Below, piece by piece: positions 41,937-54,357 of a stretch of 64,000 bases of DNA. The position numbers were made by a program, and so were the translations under genes. The stretch covers positions 149,876,041 through 149,940,040 of the forward strand of contig CM038053.1 of NCBI GenBank assembly GCA_021397845.1, in the 5' to 3' direction. A model generated the notes under the pieces. That model did not search any database. It was not told where the DNA came from and saw only the letters and a list, made by a program, of their open reading frames with translations. How positions within the stretch are numbered: the stretch's first letter is position 1; each line of letters opens with the position of its first letter. The stretch comes from Areca catechu (Eukaryota > Streptophyta > Magnoliopsida > Arecales > Arecaceae).

Positions 41937-43060
41937 TTTCAGAAGCTAGAGCTTCAAAGTGCTAAGCTCGATGATCAATGGAGGAACGATGAGCGACTTA
42001 TAGCCTATGATTCATGACCTCCATTCTTCAGGAGAATTATGGAAGAAGTGATCCTACCTCATTTCAAGATCTCATAGTTGGAACCTTATGATAGAACCAT
42101 TGATCCTCTCAATCATCTGGATACCTTCAAAACCCATATGATGATCCATGGGGCAACTGATACCCTCCACTGTTTTGCTTTTCCAACGACTCTAAAGAAG
42201 GTTGCATGGATGTGGTATTCGAGCCTTCGACTAGATACCATTCATTCCTTTAATCAATTAGAAAGATTATTTATGCTCATTTCAGGACCAGTAGAAAAAT
42301 GCCATGCAATTCGGACAGCCACTTCTTCATTCAACAACAAGAAGGTAAAACTCTGAGAGAATACGTGGCTAGTTTCAACTTTGTCACACTCAAAATCTTA
42401 GATCTTAATGAGCATGTGGCTATGTCTACTATGAAGAAAGGTCTTCGATCATCCAAATTCACTTTCTCTCTAAATAAGAAGCTCCCTGCTAGTTATTCTG
42501 AATTGTTAGCATGCGCACAAAAATATGCACTAGCTGAAGAGCAAGCAGCAAGCTGATGCCCGGTGGAAGGAAGGACAGTCCCAAAGAAAAAGAACCAAAA
42601 GAATAATGAGTCGTAACCTCCCAGCCATGATGACACTGCAACCCAATGACGAAGCCCTAATTCAATACCTACACTCCTCTATCTCTCCCAAGAGAGAAGA
42701 TATTAATGAAAATAGAGAAAGAAAGCTTTCTCCAAAGATCTCGGCCAATGTGAGTGCCTCCAGTATCATGCAATAAGGTCAAATACTATCGATTCCACCG
42801 CCACTAGGGCATACTACTGAAGAGTGCATCTAGCTGAAAGATGAAATAGAAGGCCTGATTAAGCATGGACACTTGAAAAAGTATATCCATGGCCAAGAAT
42901 GCCAAGCCGAGTTTGCTACCCAGATGCAGACTGCAGACGGCATGGAGCTTCATGATTAACAACCCATAGATGGAATGGTCGACATGTTACACCACTGATC
43001 GAGCTTCAAGGAGGAAGAGGCTAAAGAAGGTGCCCTAAAGAGACTTCGGAGTAACAATGT
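41937..43060 (+). pseudogene. gag: gag of Tat element 2, 3' part
   Basis: The reading resumes after the insertion with a helix (KLELQSAKLDDQWRNDERL) and then the capsid domain: EPYDRTIDPLNHLDTFKTHM, FPTTLKKVAWMWYSS (42078-42240) and LREYVASFNFVTLKI (42353 on). The Cys/His end follows near 42810 (GHTTEECI), then LKDEIEGLIKHGHL. All blocks align with Tat element 1 Gag. Several stops and a frame change near 42300. Confidence 0.85.
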
Positions 43061-43450
43061 TATCAGCTTTTCTGAAGATGACCTATGAGGAGTTCAAATT
43101 TCTCATGATGATCCTGTAGTTATTTTTACTATCATTACAAATTATGATATAAAAAAATCTTGATGGATAATAAAAGTTTCAACTGAGATCTTGCTCTATG
43201 ATGCTTTTGTCAAGATGACTTTATCAAGAGATAAACTGCAAAAAACCTCAATACTCCTAATTGGGTTTGGAGGGAATCCAGTAGTAGTGGGGAAGATAAC
43301 ACTTCTAGTAACCATTGGAACAGAACCCTGGCAAAAAATACTTCCAATCAATTTTATGGTCGTCCGAACATCTTTTGTATATAAAGCCATACTAGGGCGA
43401 CCGGTTTTAAATAAGTTCCAGGCAATCATATCGACCTATTACCTATTGGT
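43061..43450 (+). pseudogene. protease region of Tat element 2
   Basis: The order matches 16225-16640: ISHDDPVVI, LLYDAFVKMTLSRDKL, IGFGGNPVVVG, ILGRPVLNKFQAIISTYYL (ORF 43191-43454). The catalytic DNGSS block near 43160 is degenerated to DNK followed by frame changes, so no active site remains. Confidence 0.75.
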
Positions 43451-43824
43451 ATGATTCCTGACCAGAAACAGGATTGAAGAAATGAAAGGGGATCAGAGAG
43501 TGGCCTGGCAATGTTTGATGATTCAAGATAGATAGCCAGTCGGCAAAATGACCCTAAAATAACTAGATTAGAGGGATCAAATAGAAAGATATGGTGAATC
43601 AGTAGAAAGGACTATCCCTGTGCTGCTGGAAAAGGAAGATCTGATGAAGGTTGTACGGGTTGAGAGTATGCTAGATGAAGAACTGAAGACAAAATTGACC
43701 GACTTTCTATGAAAGAATGCTGACATTTTTGCTTGGTCGGTGAATGATATGCTATTCTAATGATATGCTCAAGATTCCATCAAAGGTTATTACCCATTAA
43801 TTGAAAGTCAATCCAGGGTGTCGG
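43451..43824 (+). pseudogene. pol: pol linker of Tat element 2 up to the composite insertion
   Basis: It aligns with 16640-16975 of Tat element 1: EEDLMKVV-like region, DIFAWSVNDM and KVNPG at 43805-43820. The frame stops several times. It ends in GTCGG (43820-43824), the left target duplication of the composite. Confidence 0.75.
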
Positions 43825-45337
43825 TGAAGCGGGTTGAAAGAGATGCTATTCTAATGTTTAGTAACCTAAAGGAGCAATGAACATTAAAATTTCAGCAAAC
43901 TCATGCAAAAAGAGATCAATAGAACTAATTAAGAATACTATTGAATACTACTAAGATACCCGCAATGAAATTTCATACAATCAAATGAAGAAATCAGGAT
44001 CCAATGGTTGAGAAACCATCTAAACTAGGATGGTGAACTTCAAAGGATCAGATCTAGAGGGTTTAGGATTGGGTTTACTCACCGACAATGATGTATCGCA
44101 CCTTTGAAGTAGAATCAATTTCTGAACTCAGGATTTTGTGGCTAGACTTGAGACTTCCATTCATCGGGTGTAGATCCTCAATGTTGATGGCTCCAAGGCA
44201 AGGAAGATCTTCACTTCAGATTGTAGACATCAAGGATCCTACGAAAGAACCAGTTAGTGGTCATGGAGGGTGAAAGAAGAATGGAAAAGAATGGAAGGTA
44301 GAATGGAGAAAGGGAAAAAGGTGGCTTGATGGCATCTAGGGACTTTGGATTGGTGGTTGATAGTTGGAAGATAACTTGGACCTCATGCCCAATGGACCTC
44401 ACGCCCTCTCTTATAGATGACAATGCTCTCACAGCAAAGGAGTTGGAGAAAAATATTTTCATTCATCATAAAATCCGATTACAGGGGGCGATGAGGGTAG
44501 TATTTATAGACCCTCATTTACATGATAGAAAGATAAGGACAAGGCTCATTTGAATACATGATAAGGCCTATCCCTACTAGATAAGTGGAAAGGATAAGTG
44601 TGGATAAAGGTGGGCTTCCAACTTATCTTGATTTGAAACTTGCTCTTGTTGGAATGGATGAACCCTCTTGACATTTGAATTTTGAATGCTTCACAAGTAG
44701 GCACCTTCCCTTCATGACTCTTGGTCGACTTCTTTTGAATTTAAGTCTTCATGAAAGAAAAAAGAAGTGGGTGACAACTTGATTTTTTTTCATGAAAGAA
44801 GGAAAATACATGGGCGTCCTCTTCTGAGTTCTTCATGGGAATTCATCCATCCTTGGGTTTGAATTTTAAATGGTTTCTTCATGAGAGTGGGTGACAACCT
44901 CCTTTGGAACATGAATTTCAAGAGAGATAAAAGGCATCCTTCATTTGAATGTGAAGTCCTCATCCACTTGAATTTGAATGGGCATCCATCCTCCATTTGA
45001 ATGTGAAGTCCTCATTCATTTGAATTTGAATGGGCATCCATATGGTGGTGATGTGGCATCCATGTGTCATGATGAGGTGGTTGAGGTGGTTGCTCTCGTC
45101 TTGGTTAATTTGTGAACCCCTTTAACCAACTACAAGACCAACTTGACTCGACTTGACTAATTAAGACTAAAGAAAACCTAACTTGATCAAATTGACCCTC
45201 ATTGGACCAAATTGCAAGACTGAAATAAAACTAAAGTAGACTAAACTTTAATTACAAGACTCCATGACTTATGCTGAAATTAAAATTAAGATAGGTTATT
45301 CATTGGTAATCCACAAGGAGTTGGAAGTGATCTATCA
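43825..45337 (-). repeat. chromovirus 3' LTR (minus strand)
   Basis: 1513 bp. On the minus strand it runs from TGATAGATCACTTCC (45337) to CCGCTTCA (43825). It contains a tandem pair of about 55-bp units (about 44938-45040). An inverted copy lies at 58496-59984, with clear similarity over the whole length. Confidence 0.88.
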
Positions 45338-46445
45338 TTTCTTTCTAGCTCTGGTGTCCTCACCAATTCTGTCGGGATGGAAAGAACTTGACCCTGTCGA
45401 GTATGGGTCAATCTGACTAAGGTAACGCTCTAGCAAGTCTGGATTTATCCTTTAGAGATCCTCTCGAGTGATCCATGAATCCTCAGATTTAGGTCGACCT
45501 TGCCAACGAACCAGGTAATGTTGATAATCTTTACTCTGAGTAGTGAAGTCTTATCATCCAAAATCCGCTCAATCCTATCTTGTCATTCTGGTATTGTGGC
45601 TGGTGGACACTCAAGGATAGGGTCACTCTCAAAAATGGAATCAGGCCCAAAAGGCTTGCTAGGTATCATTATTGGTTCCTTATACTCAACAAGGTCTGAA
45701 ATATTAAAGGTTGAACTAATACCTAATTCAGGTAGTAACTCTAGTACATAGGCATTAGGTCCAATTTTCTTGATTATCTTGTATGGCACTACGGGTATAT
45801 AATTTTTTCATGGTTCCAGGTGGAAACCTTTCAGGTCGAAGCCTGATCATAACAAAGTTTCCTTCATTAAATTTTTTGAGTCTTTTACGTGAGTTAGCCA
45901 TATGCTTATATGATTCATTGCTCTCATTAATATTTTCACTAATTTCTTTATGCAATTCTCTAATATGCTGTGCATATGACTCTGCAGACTTAGAAATGTA
46001 TACATGCATGGATAAGGGAATAAGGTCTAAAGGCTTTCTTGGCTTATACCAATGGACAATTTCAAATGAACTCTTCCCAATGGACCTATTAACTGAATTA
46101 AGCAAACTCAGCTCTCGATATCAGAAGGTCCCAATTTCTTGTATTTTCATTGACTAAGTATCTTAACAGGTTCCCTAGACTTTGATTCACTACTTCAGTC
46201 TGGCCATCGATTTGAGGGTGGTAAGTAGTGAAAAATTTGAGTTTGGTCGTTAATATATGCCGGAGAGTTTTCCAGAAATAGCTCGTGAATCGTACATCCC
46301 TATCAGATACAATGGTCTTGGGTAGACCATGTAGTCTAACTACTTCGTCTAGAAAAAGCTTAAAGGCATCAAAAGTCTGGGAATGGGGCAAAAATTATGC
46401 CATCTTAGAGAATCTATCAACTACAACAAAGATAGAATCATGTCT
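45335..46445 (-). pseudogene. pol: chromovirus integrase core end, C-terminal domain and chromodomain-like tail
   Basis: Minus-strand reading from 46440: HDSIFVVVDRFSKMA, then VSDRDVRFTSYFW (second catalytic Asp) and FFTTYHPQIDGQTEVVNQSL with the catalytic Glu. After a frame change come LRPERFPPG, KIIKKIGPNAYVLELLPEL and a chromodomain-like YLVRWQGRPKSEDSWI near 45500-45450. The ORF ends with a TGA formed by the first three bases of the LTR (45335-45337). The chromodomain-like tail would guide insertion to chromatin. Stops and shifts near 46389, 46100, 45540 and 45460 disable it. The upstream part of the gene is at 56416-58470. Confidence 0.88.
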
Positions 46446-48509
46446 TGTTGGGAAATGTGTCCCAAAGCCAATTTCCACTGTAAACAGTTATACATTTGAT
46501 GTAATTATGTATGAATTATATTATTGAATAAAATATTTATTCTGGCAGTTCATCACTATTTCATCTTTCTGTAATGAGTTCTTCAGTGATGAAGTCCTTA
46601 GGACTATTTGTATGTGATATAGAGAGGATATATCATATAGTCCTAAAATTGTTCGCGACCAAATGATACACTTATTTCAGGATGATAGTATATCAAGTAT
46701 AGGTCGTTGTGTGCCATAGTCGTTGGTTGTCCTCTTAACCAAGGAGTGTAGAGACACTGGTATGGCATGCAGATGTTGTGTTTGACATTTCATCGAACGT
46801 GACCCGTCTGTACTTTTTCTGCCTAGAGTTTTGATATGGACGTAGTTATCCCTCAGACATGAGATCGTCATGGTAGCTTGCGAGCAACTCATTGTACTTT
46901 GGTACTGGACTATCTGGATTTCTAATCCAGGGATGGAAGGTTTCTGGGTACAGTTAAGTACTCGTGTAGTGGTGATCGGATCAAGATGGGATTGATCCCT
47001 CCAAAGTGTTTGGAGCAGATATCTTACTGTGTTTCAATTTAGCAAAACCTTGGCCAGGGTAGTCACTGTAAAGTGTTACAGGACTTGTGAGATTGAGACA
47101 CATTGTTGATGGACTTTATGGGTTGGGCAGTTAAACCCTAAGTCTTCCTGAGCATTGAAGTCAAAGGGATTAATTACAAGGTTTCCATATCTCCTGGTTC
47201 TTGATTGTTGCTCTGCAACTTCGACCTATCCGGACGTCGGGTGTCATTGCTAGATGGCGACTTTGACTGGTATTGGAAATGTTCCAGTGCTACCGGCTTA
47301 GTATTCGAACCTATGGGGTCACACACCATAGGGGTTTCTACTTGATCTAGTGATCGGAGAACGATTGGGAATCGTTCATGGACTCACAGAGAAAAAGGGT
47401 TTTTCTTTATCTAAGTGTCAACACTTGATATTCTTGAAAGTGTCGACACTTGTGTAAGTGTCGACACTTGTTGATTTTGCAAGTGTAGACACTTGATGCC
47501 ACAAAAAGTTGTGACATAAAATTTTGACTAATAGTTGGTGATGCATGGAGGTGAATTAAGTAATGTGATTACTTGATAGCCCAATTTGATTGAGCTATAA
47601 AAATCTGGAACGAATCAAATAGTATTTGGTTCAAAATGGGTTTGGGTCCAATCGGGTTGAACCCAATGTATGTACACTTGACCCAATTGATTTTAGTTAT
47701 GAATTAAAATCAATTAATACATTTAATCTGAATTTAAATAAGTTTAAATTCATTTTTGGGGAGTTATGTAACTTCCCATGACCATAACTCCCCATAACTA
47801 CACATTACCACACCTATAACTCCCCATTCTCCCTCTCCCTCTCCCTCTCCATCTACTTAAGGGGCTAAAATGGGAGGATGAAAATAAGAAAAAATTCAGC
47901 AAAGAAATGCTGGAAAAATCAAAGGGAAGAAAGGGAAGAAACTAGGAAAAAGTTCTAGTTTTATAGGTGTGAGGTTTTTGGAGAAAAGTGTGCTTTTTTA
48001 TACCTAGAGATCTAGGTCTTAGGATTGAGTGTTTGGGAAGGGTTCCAACCACTCATTCTCCACCTCTTGAGTTTCTTCATTCATTCGGAGAGTCCGGCAT
48101 CGAAAGAAGAAAAGGAGTCCCGATCAAATCATTCCACAACAAGCTAGCACTTGGAGTGGAGGTAGATTTTGAAAGAGCCCTGGTGTGAACCACCTGTAGA
48201 GGCCGGACACGTGTGCAGCTAAGCAGAGTTCTTCCTCCTGCTCCTGGATCTTTCGCAGCGGAGAGCGTCTCCATTTCATACAAGGTATGGTTTTACATAT
48301 ATAGATATGTTGCTTTGAAATGTTCATAGCATGAATTCATGATTTCACTGTTTATATTAATCATTCATGCAAGATCTTGGGACAAGTAGCATAGAAAAGT
48401 TTTAAAGTATGCTTAGATTAAATGTTAATCATTTTATCATGCTTCCGCTGCATGTTATTTTGAAAAAGTTTTAAAATACAAAGCATGCTTGCTACTAGAT
48501 TTCCTTTCA
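46446..48509 (+). repeat. 5' LTR of 10 kb Copia element
   Basis: TGTTGGGAAATG to CCTTTCA. It contains four AAGTGTCGACACTT-like motifs at 47403-47495. Minus- and plus-strand short frames within it recur at the same offsets in the 3' LTR and are not genes. Confidence 0.96.
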
Positions 48510-48511
48510 AT

Positions 48512-48523
48512 TGGTATCAGAGC
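48512..48523 (+). promoter_or_regulatory. primer-binding site (tRNA-iMet)
   Basis: A perfect TGGTATCAGAGC two bases after the LTR. Confidence 0.95.
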
Positions 48524-50388
48524 AACAAGGTTGCTTTAGCATGAATGTTTAGTATAAACATTATAAAATCAGTTTAATTTCTTGCAAGTTCTCGGATTGA
48601 GTGCCTCACCAGGCCGTCCGGTCATAGGAGAGAAGTAGGGCTGCAAGACCCTCACTTTCCATTCAAAGCGATCTCCTATGGCGTGTAGGGGTGCCATTGT
48701 GAAGGACTCATGAAGAAGAAAAAGAAAAGAAAAAAAAAAGTAAAGATTAAAATGTTTTGATCTTTATTATGTTCTAAATTTGAAGTCATAAAATATTTTA
48801 GAAATGTTCTAAAGTTAGTTTATGATTGCTATGTTAAATAGTTTAACATAAAATTCAAGTTTAGAAAAGACAAAGTTTGGATTTCAGCATTTCTGTGCTC
48901 GGATTTAATCAAGTGTCGACACTTGGTTTACCTAGTGTCGACACTTGGGTGTCTATGTGTCGACACTTGGCCTTCTAGGTGTCGACTCATGAACAAAAAC
49001 ACAGAAATTGGTTCTCTGTGTGTCGACCTGTCTTAGAGTAGTGTCGACACCTAGTGTCGACACTTGCTACTGAAGTGTCGACACTTCACAGTGAACAGAA
49101 ATTTAAAAATTGGATTTTCTTGTAAAAATATTTTATAAAGTTTTTTGAAAATGTTTCAATCTGTTGTATGATTAACTTAATTATGAATTAAGTAAATCTA
49201 AGTGACTAAATGATCTAAGGATATGATTTTAAGATCTAAGTCATATTCATAACTTTGGTTTAAATAGGTTAGCTTGAATTAGGTCCTAATTGGGTTAGAC
49301 CTAAGTTTAGATGAATAGGACTTAATAGAGAATTAACTTAATCAAATGTTGAGTTAAGGTTCTTCTCTAGTATCTATCTAATAGTTAGATTGATCGGTCC
49401 ATACATCTAAATGGACTTAATCTTGGCTTCGTGGTAGGACCCGATTCCTTAGGCTAGTCTAATCGAAATTGGTGAACCAATTGGTGTCTAAGGTAAGTAT
49501 GGCTTTTGATCTATGGTTTTTGGGGCTACCTCTTTTCTGGCCAATGATATTGGTGTCTAAGGAAAGATGGTTAATGGCTTAACCCATAACCTTGATCTCA
49601 CTTATTGGCCAATATGGTCAACCAGTTTTGATTAGTTAGCTCATTGATTCGAGTTAGCCCATGCCAATAAGGTTAATCAGCTTGACTGATTTAGGTGCCC
49701 ATGGATTTTGTGGTTCATGTAACCCTTCATTAACATATGAAGTTAGTGAAAGATAATCCATGACTTATCCTTTCTCTTCTGTCACAACATGTATAAAACC
49801 TCTAAATTATTAGGTCCTTAAAAAGATGGAAATTATATGATAATTTTTTGTCTTAGCCTCCCATTAAGATGTTTGGTAATGAGTCTAGTAGTGGGGTGAT
49901 CATCGACAGATCCATAGATCGGGTGGTCATCATACTATTGGAATTGTCATTCATTATATGATGACATAATGCAACTTTCTTAAACAGGTGGTCAGGTTAG
50001 CCGGTCAAAGTCGGGCTTGATCATTTGTTAGCTAGAAGCATTAAGATCAGTCATGTTAATGGTTGGACCTAACTGGGACCTTCTTTAGCAGGTAGCCCAA
50101 AGGCCGATTGAAGTGTTCCTAGGGCAAAATAAATTACTAGGAGTTGTTTGGAGAAACAACTGGTTATGAACCTACCTTTAGATGAACATGGGTTGGCCGA
50201 CCATAGTCGGGCTCATGTATTGTCTATAGGATTCTGGTACCCACTAAGGGATAAGTGTTATTCTTCGGAGTGGAGGTAGAGGCTACCAGTCTAAATAAAA
50301 TAGTGGGAGGAGCTTTTAAACAAAAGTCCATGTCTTTAAGTTTTAAATAATTCATATACTAAATAGTCTTGGTTTTTTTTTTCAGATA
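48524..50388 (+). other. long untranslated leader of the Copia element
   Basis: 1.87 kb without an ORF of note. It contains an A-rich run near 48716-48740 and eight GTGTCGACAC-type sites at 48912-49090. The segment GTGTCGACTCATGAACAAA near 48979 also occurs, nearly identical, in the LTR of the Copia element at 5689. Confidence 0.7.
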
Positions 50389-51663
50389 ATGTCTACTAAT
50401 CTGTCACTCCGGTCATTATTAGATAATGACAAGCTCATGGGACCCAACTTCGATAGCTGGTATCGAAGACTGAGAATTGTTCTCGAGCACGAACGGATCC
50501 TTTATGTATTAACGGATCTGGCACCTGAGGGGCCAGTCCCCACCGCACATACTGCAGTCAGAGATGCTTATCAAAAGTGGGTCTCTGACCGTACTACGGT
50601 GCGGTGCATTATGTTGGTGGCTATGAACGACGAGTTCAGTCGTAGATTCGAGGAGGCCCAACCGGAGGAAATCCTTCAAAAGTTAAAGGAATCTTTTGGT
50701 GCTCCAGACGACATTGAAAGGTACAGGGTTTCCTCTACCATCTTCAACGCTCGAATGACTGAAGGGTCCTCGGTCACTGATCATGTATTGTACATGATCG
50801 AGATGATCGAGCGCTTGGCCAAACTCGGATATCCTTTCCACGAGCAGCTTGGGAAGGATGCGATTTTGAATTCTTTGCCTCCCTCCTACTTACCTTTTCT
50901 AGATCACTATAGATTAACAAGGCCTGTAGTCAACTACCATGGGTTGATGGGGTTACTACAGACTTATGAAAAGGATCACCAGCTCCAAAAGAGCTTGGTG
51001 AATTTAGTGGGAGGCAGTGCGGCAAGGCATCGTCCCTTTAAGAAAGGGAAAAAGAAAAAGAATAAAAATAAAATGGTGCAAAGTGCTGGGCCCAGTCAGA
51101 TTAAGAAGAAGGCTGACCAGAGTCAGGCAGAATGCTTCTACTGCAAGAAGCCGGGTCATTGGAAGAGGAATTGTTCCGCTTACCTAGCTACACTTGACCC
51201 GAACAGGCCGAAGAAGAAGAAGCAGCAAAAGGTTGCTGGACAAGGTATTTATATGATAAATCCTTATTGTTTTTCTATTTGTGATACTACTAACTGGATA
51301 TTAGATACTGGTAGTCCTTATCATATTTGCAATACGTTGCAGGGACTACAAGTTAGTAGAAGATTCGAGAATGGCGAGAGATTTCTGAATGTGGGGAACG
51401 GAAGTCAAGCTCTAGTCCTGGCATTGGGAATTGTCAATCTATTTTTCGAGTCTTGTATAGTTGTTCTTAGTGATTGTCACTATTGTCCATCATTCCTTGT
51501 AAATATTATCTCTGTAGGCCAGTTGGCCAGTAATGGTTATGAACTATTAATCAAGAGTGATTTTTGCAAAGTCATGAATGATATTGTGGTTATGACTGGA
51601 TATATTAAGAATGGCATTTATGTTTTATCACAACCTATTGGTGTAATGTACATTTCTTGCTAA
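50389..51663 (+). CDS. gag: Copia Gag and protease (intact open frame)
   Basis: 424 codons from MSTNLSLRSLLDNDKLMGPN. The capsid region spans about residues 1-215 (FDSWYRRLRIVLEHERILYV, then EILQKLKESFG). A Lys-rich linker (KKGKKKKNKNK) precedes the zinc knuckle CFYCKKPGHWKRNC at 51133-51174. The protease follows with WILDTGSPYHIC, catalytic DTGS near 51304-51315, and LVNIISVGQLASNGYELL. The normal polyprotein would read on, but TAA at 51661-51663 ends this frame at the start of the pre-integrase region. Gag packages RNA in cytoplasmic particles and the protease matures it. Gag and protease appear undamaged; whether the truncated protein forms particles is unknown. Confidence 0.9.
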   Translation: MSTNLSLRSLLDNDKLMGPNFDSWYRRLRIVLEHERILYVLTDLAPEGPVPTAHTAVRDAYQKWVSDRTTVRCIMLVAMNDEFSRRFEEAQPEEILQKLKESFGAPDDIERYRVSSTIFNARMTEGSSVTDHVLYMIEMIERLAKLGYPFHEQLGKDAILNSLPPSYLPFLDHYRLTRPVVNYHGLMGLLQTYEKDHQLQKSLVNLVGGSAARHRPFKKGKKKKNKNKMVQSAGPSQIKKKADQSQAECFYCKKPGHWKRNCSAYLATLDPNRPKKKKQQKVAGQGIYMINPYCFSICDTTNWILDTGSPYHICNTLQGLQVSRRFENGERFLNVGNGSQALVLALGIVNLFFESCIVVLSDCHYCPSFLVNIISVGQLASNGYELLIKSDFCKVMNDIVVMTGYIKNGIYVLSQPIGVMYISC

Positions 51664-54344
51664 CGCCCTAGATTAGATAATGTCAATGATGCTTATCTCT
51701 GGCATTATAGGCTAGGTCATATAAACAAGAATAGAATCAACAGGTTAGTGGGAGAAGGTCTCCTAAACGTTAGTGATTATGAATCACTGCCAACTTGTGA
51801 ATCTTGTTTACTTGGTAAGATGACCAAGTCACCTTTTACTGGAAAAGGTGTACGAGCTGATGACATTTTGTGTCTAGTACATACTGATGTATGTGGACCA
51901 ATGAATGTCGATGCCAAGGGTGGGTAAAAATATTTCATTACATTTACGGACGACCTCTCAAGGTACGGTTATGTCTTTTTGATGAGACATAAATCTGAAT
52001 CGTTTGAGATGTTCAAACGGTATCGTAATGAAGTTGAAAAACAATTCGGGAAGCTTATTAAAATCCTTCGATCAGATCGAGGTGGAGAATATCTTTCTGG
52101 GGAATTTTTGACTTAACTTGAAGAGAATGGGATTCTCTCTCAATGGACACCTCCTGGGATGCCTCAGTTAAATGGTGTGTCTGAAAGGAGGAATCGGACT
52201 CTGTTAGACATGGTCAGATCCATGATGGGATTTGCAAATCTGTCAACTTCCTTTTGGGGGTATGCTTTGGAGTCAGCATGCTATCTTCTAAATAGAGTTC
52301 CGAGTAAGTCTGTTAACAAAACTCTATATGAAATATGGAATGGGCGTAAGCCGAGTCTATCACACCTTCGGGTTTAGGGATGTCCGGCTTATGTCAAGCA
52401 TTTGGAAACAGATAAACTTCGACCTAGGTCTGACAGGTGCCTCTTTGTTGGGTATCCTAAAGAGTCTAAGGGTAATTTCTTCTATATGCCTGGGAAACAA
52501 AATTGTTCGTCAGTCTTAGAGCTACCTTTTTGGAAAGGGAGTACCTTACTGAAGGTGCTCAAGCTGCCAATGTTGAGCTTACTGAAGTTCAACAGATAGA
52601 AGAACCAAATCACTCAAGGATTGCTACAGAACCCGTTATGATAAGATCAAACCTTGAGCCTCTTGACCAGTCATTAAGGAGATCTGGTAGAGTACCGCAT
52701 CAACCGGACAGATACTATGGTTTTCTGGTCCGAGACGGTGATCCCGTTGAGCTCGATGAGAACAACGAGGATCCAATCACCTATATGGACGCGATGCAGA
52801 GGTCTGATTCTGAGTTGTGGCTAGGAGCCATGAAATCTGAAATGGAGTCCATGGAAATCAACAAAGTATGGACTTTGGTTGATCCACCTGAAGGGGTAAA
52901 ACCCATTGGGTGCAAATGGGTCTTCAAAAGGAAACGGGGCACAGATGGGCAGGTAGAGACCTATAAAGCCTGTCTGGTTGCCAAGGGTTATCGTCAACGT
53001 TATGGTATTGACTATGACGAGACGTTTTCTCCTGTGGCAATGCTCAAGTCTATTCGGATTATGCTTGCCTTAGCTGCATATCTGGATTATGAAATCTGGC
53101 AAATGGATGTCCGAACAGCTTTCCTGAATGGTGAGCTAGATGAGGAGGTGTATATGATGCAACCTGAAGGGTTCACATCCACAGATGAATCTAAGGTATG
53201 TAAGCTTAGTAGGTCCATCTATGGACTAAAGCAGGCGTCTCGGAGTTGGAACATGCGTTTTAATAAGTGTATCAAGACGTATGGTTTTGTTAGGAACAAA
53301 GAAGAACCCTGCATATATAAGTGGGAAAATGGTTCTGTAGTTGTATTTCTTGTACTGTATGTGGATGACATTCTCTTATTCGGGAATGACATCCCTGCAT
53401 TACAGGGAATAAAGGTCTGGTTGTCGTCCCAGTTTTCTATGAAAGACCTGGGTGAAGCTTCTTTCATACTAGGTATGAAGATCTATAGGGATAGATCAAG
53501 GAAGCTTCTGGGTTTGTCCCAGTCTACGTACATTGATACCGTGCTGAAAAGGTTTAGCATGGAGAAATCCAAGAAAGGCTATCTTCCGATAGGCCATGGA
53601 ATTTCTCTTTCCAAGAAGGATTGTCCGACAACTCCTGAGGAAAGAGAGCGTATGAGTAGGATTCCTTATGCTTCGGTAGTAGGGTCCATCATGTACGCCA
53701 TGACATGTACTAGACCAGACGTGGCATACTCATTAGGAATAGTGAGTCGATACCAGTCTGACCCAGGTGAAGCACACTGGAAGGTTGCAAAGACCATCCT
53801 GAAGTATTTGCGAAATACCAAGGACCAGTGGCTTCTTTTTAGAGGACCTGACTTGAAACTTGTGAGGTATACTGACTCCAGTTTCCAGTCAGATAGGGAT
53901 GATAGCAAGAGTGTATCTAGTTTTGTTTTTACCCTGAATGGTGGAGCTATCTGCTGGAAGAGTTCCAAGCAGCACACTGTAGCAGACTCTGTATGCGAAG
54001 CAGAATATATTGCAGCATCTGATGCAGCAAAGGAAGCTGTTTGGTTGTGAAAATTTCTTGGCGAGCTGGGAGTGGCACCTTCCCTGGATGGTCCTGTTCC
54101 AGTGTACTATGACAGCACTGGAGCCATTGCTCAAGCCAAAGAGCCGAAGTCCCATCAGCGTACCAAGCATATTCTGCGTCGATTTCATCTTGTGCGAGAA
54201 ATCATGGAACGAGGTGATATCGACCTTCTGAAGATAGACGGAAAGGAGAACTTGGCTGACCCCTTTACTAAAGCCGTTGGAATTCAAGAACTCAATAATT
54301 GTAAATGGAAGATAGGTATACGATACTGTTCTGATTGGCTTTAG
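51664..54344 (+). pseudogene. pol: Copia integrase - reverse transcriptase - RNase H, interrupted
   Basis: Domain order is Copia-type, with integrase before reverse transcriptase. Pre-integrase: YLWHYRLGHINKNRINRLVG, then CESCLLGKMTKSPF. Integrase core: HTDVCGPMN, FTDDLSRYGYVFLM and NGVSERRNRTLLDMVRSMMG. The reverse transcriptase ORF (52503-54050) has CKWVFKRKRGTDGQVETYKA, IWQMDVRTAFLNGELDEEVY and catalytic YVDD at 53358-53369. RNase H: RYTDSSFQSDRDDSKSVSS, then SVCEAEYIAASDAAKEAVWL, ending near 54344 with KENLADPFTKAV. Lesions: TAA near 51661, 51927 and 52114, TAG near 52375, a frame change around 52500, TGA near 54048. Not functional as a whole. Confidence 0.93.
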
Positions 54345-54345
54345 T

Positions 54346-54357
54346 CCAAGTGGGAGA
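54346..54357 (+). promoter_or_regulatory. polypurine tract of Copia element
   Basis: CCAAGTGGGAGA directly precedes the 3' LTR. AAGTGGGAGA is the usual Copia purine tract. Confidence 0.9.

Noticed and set aside
45500..46157. Plus-strand ORFs at 45500-45751 and 45783-46157
   Set aside because: They are opposite-strand shadows of the chromovirus integrase and chromodomain-like region read on the minus strand.
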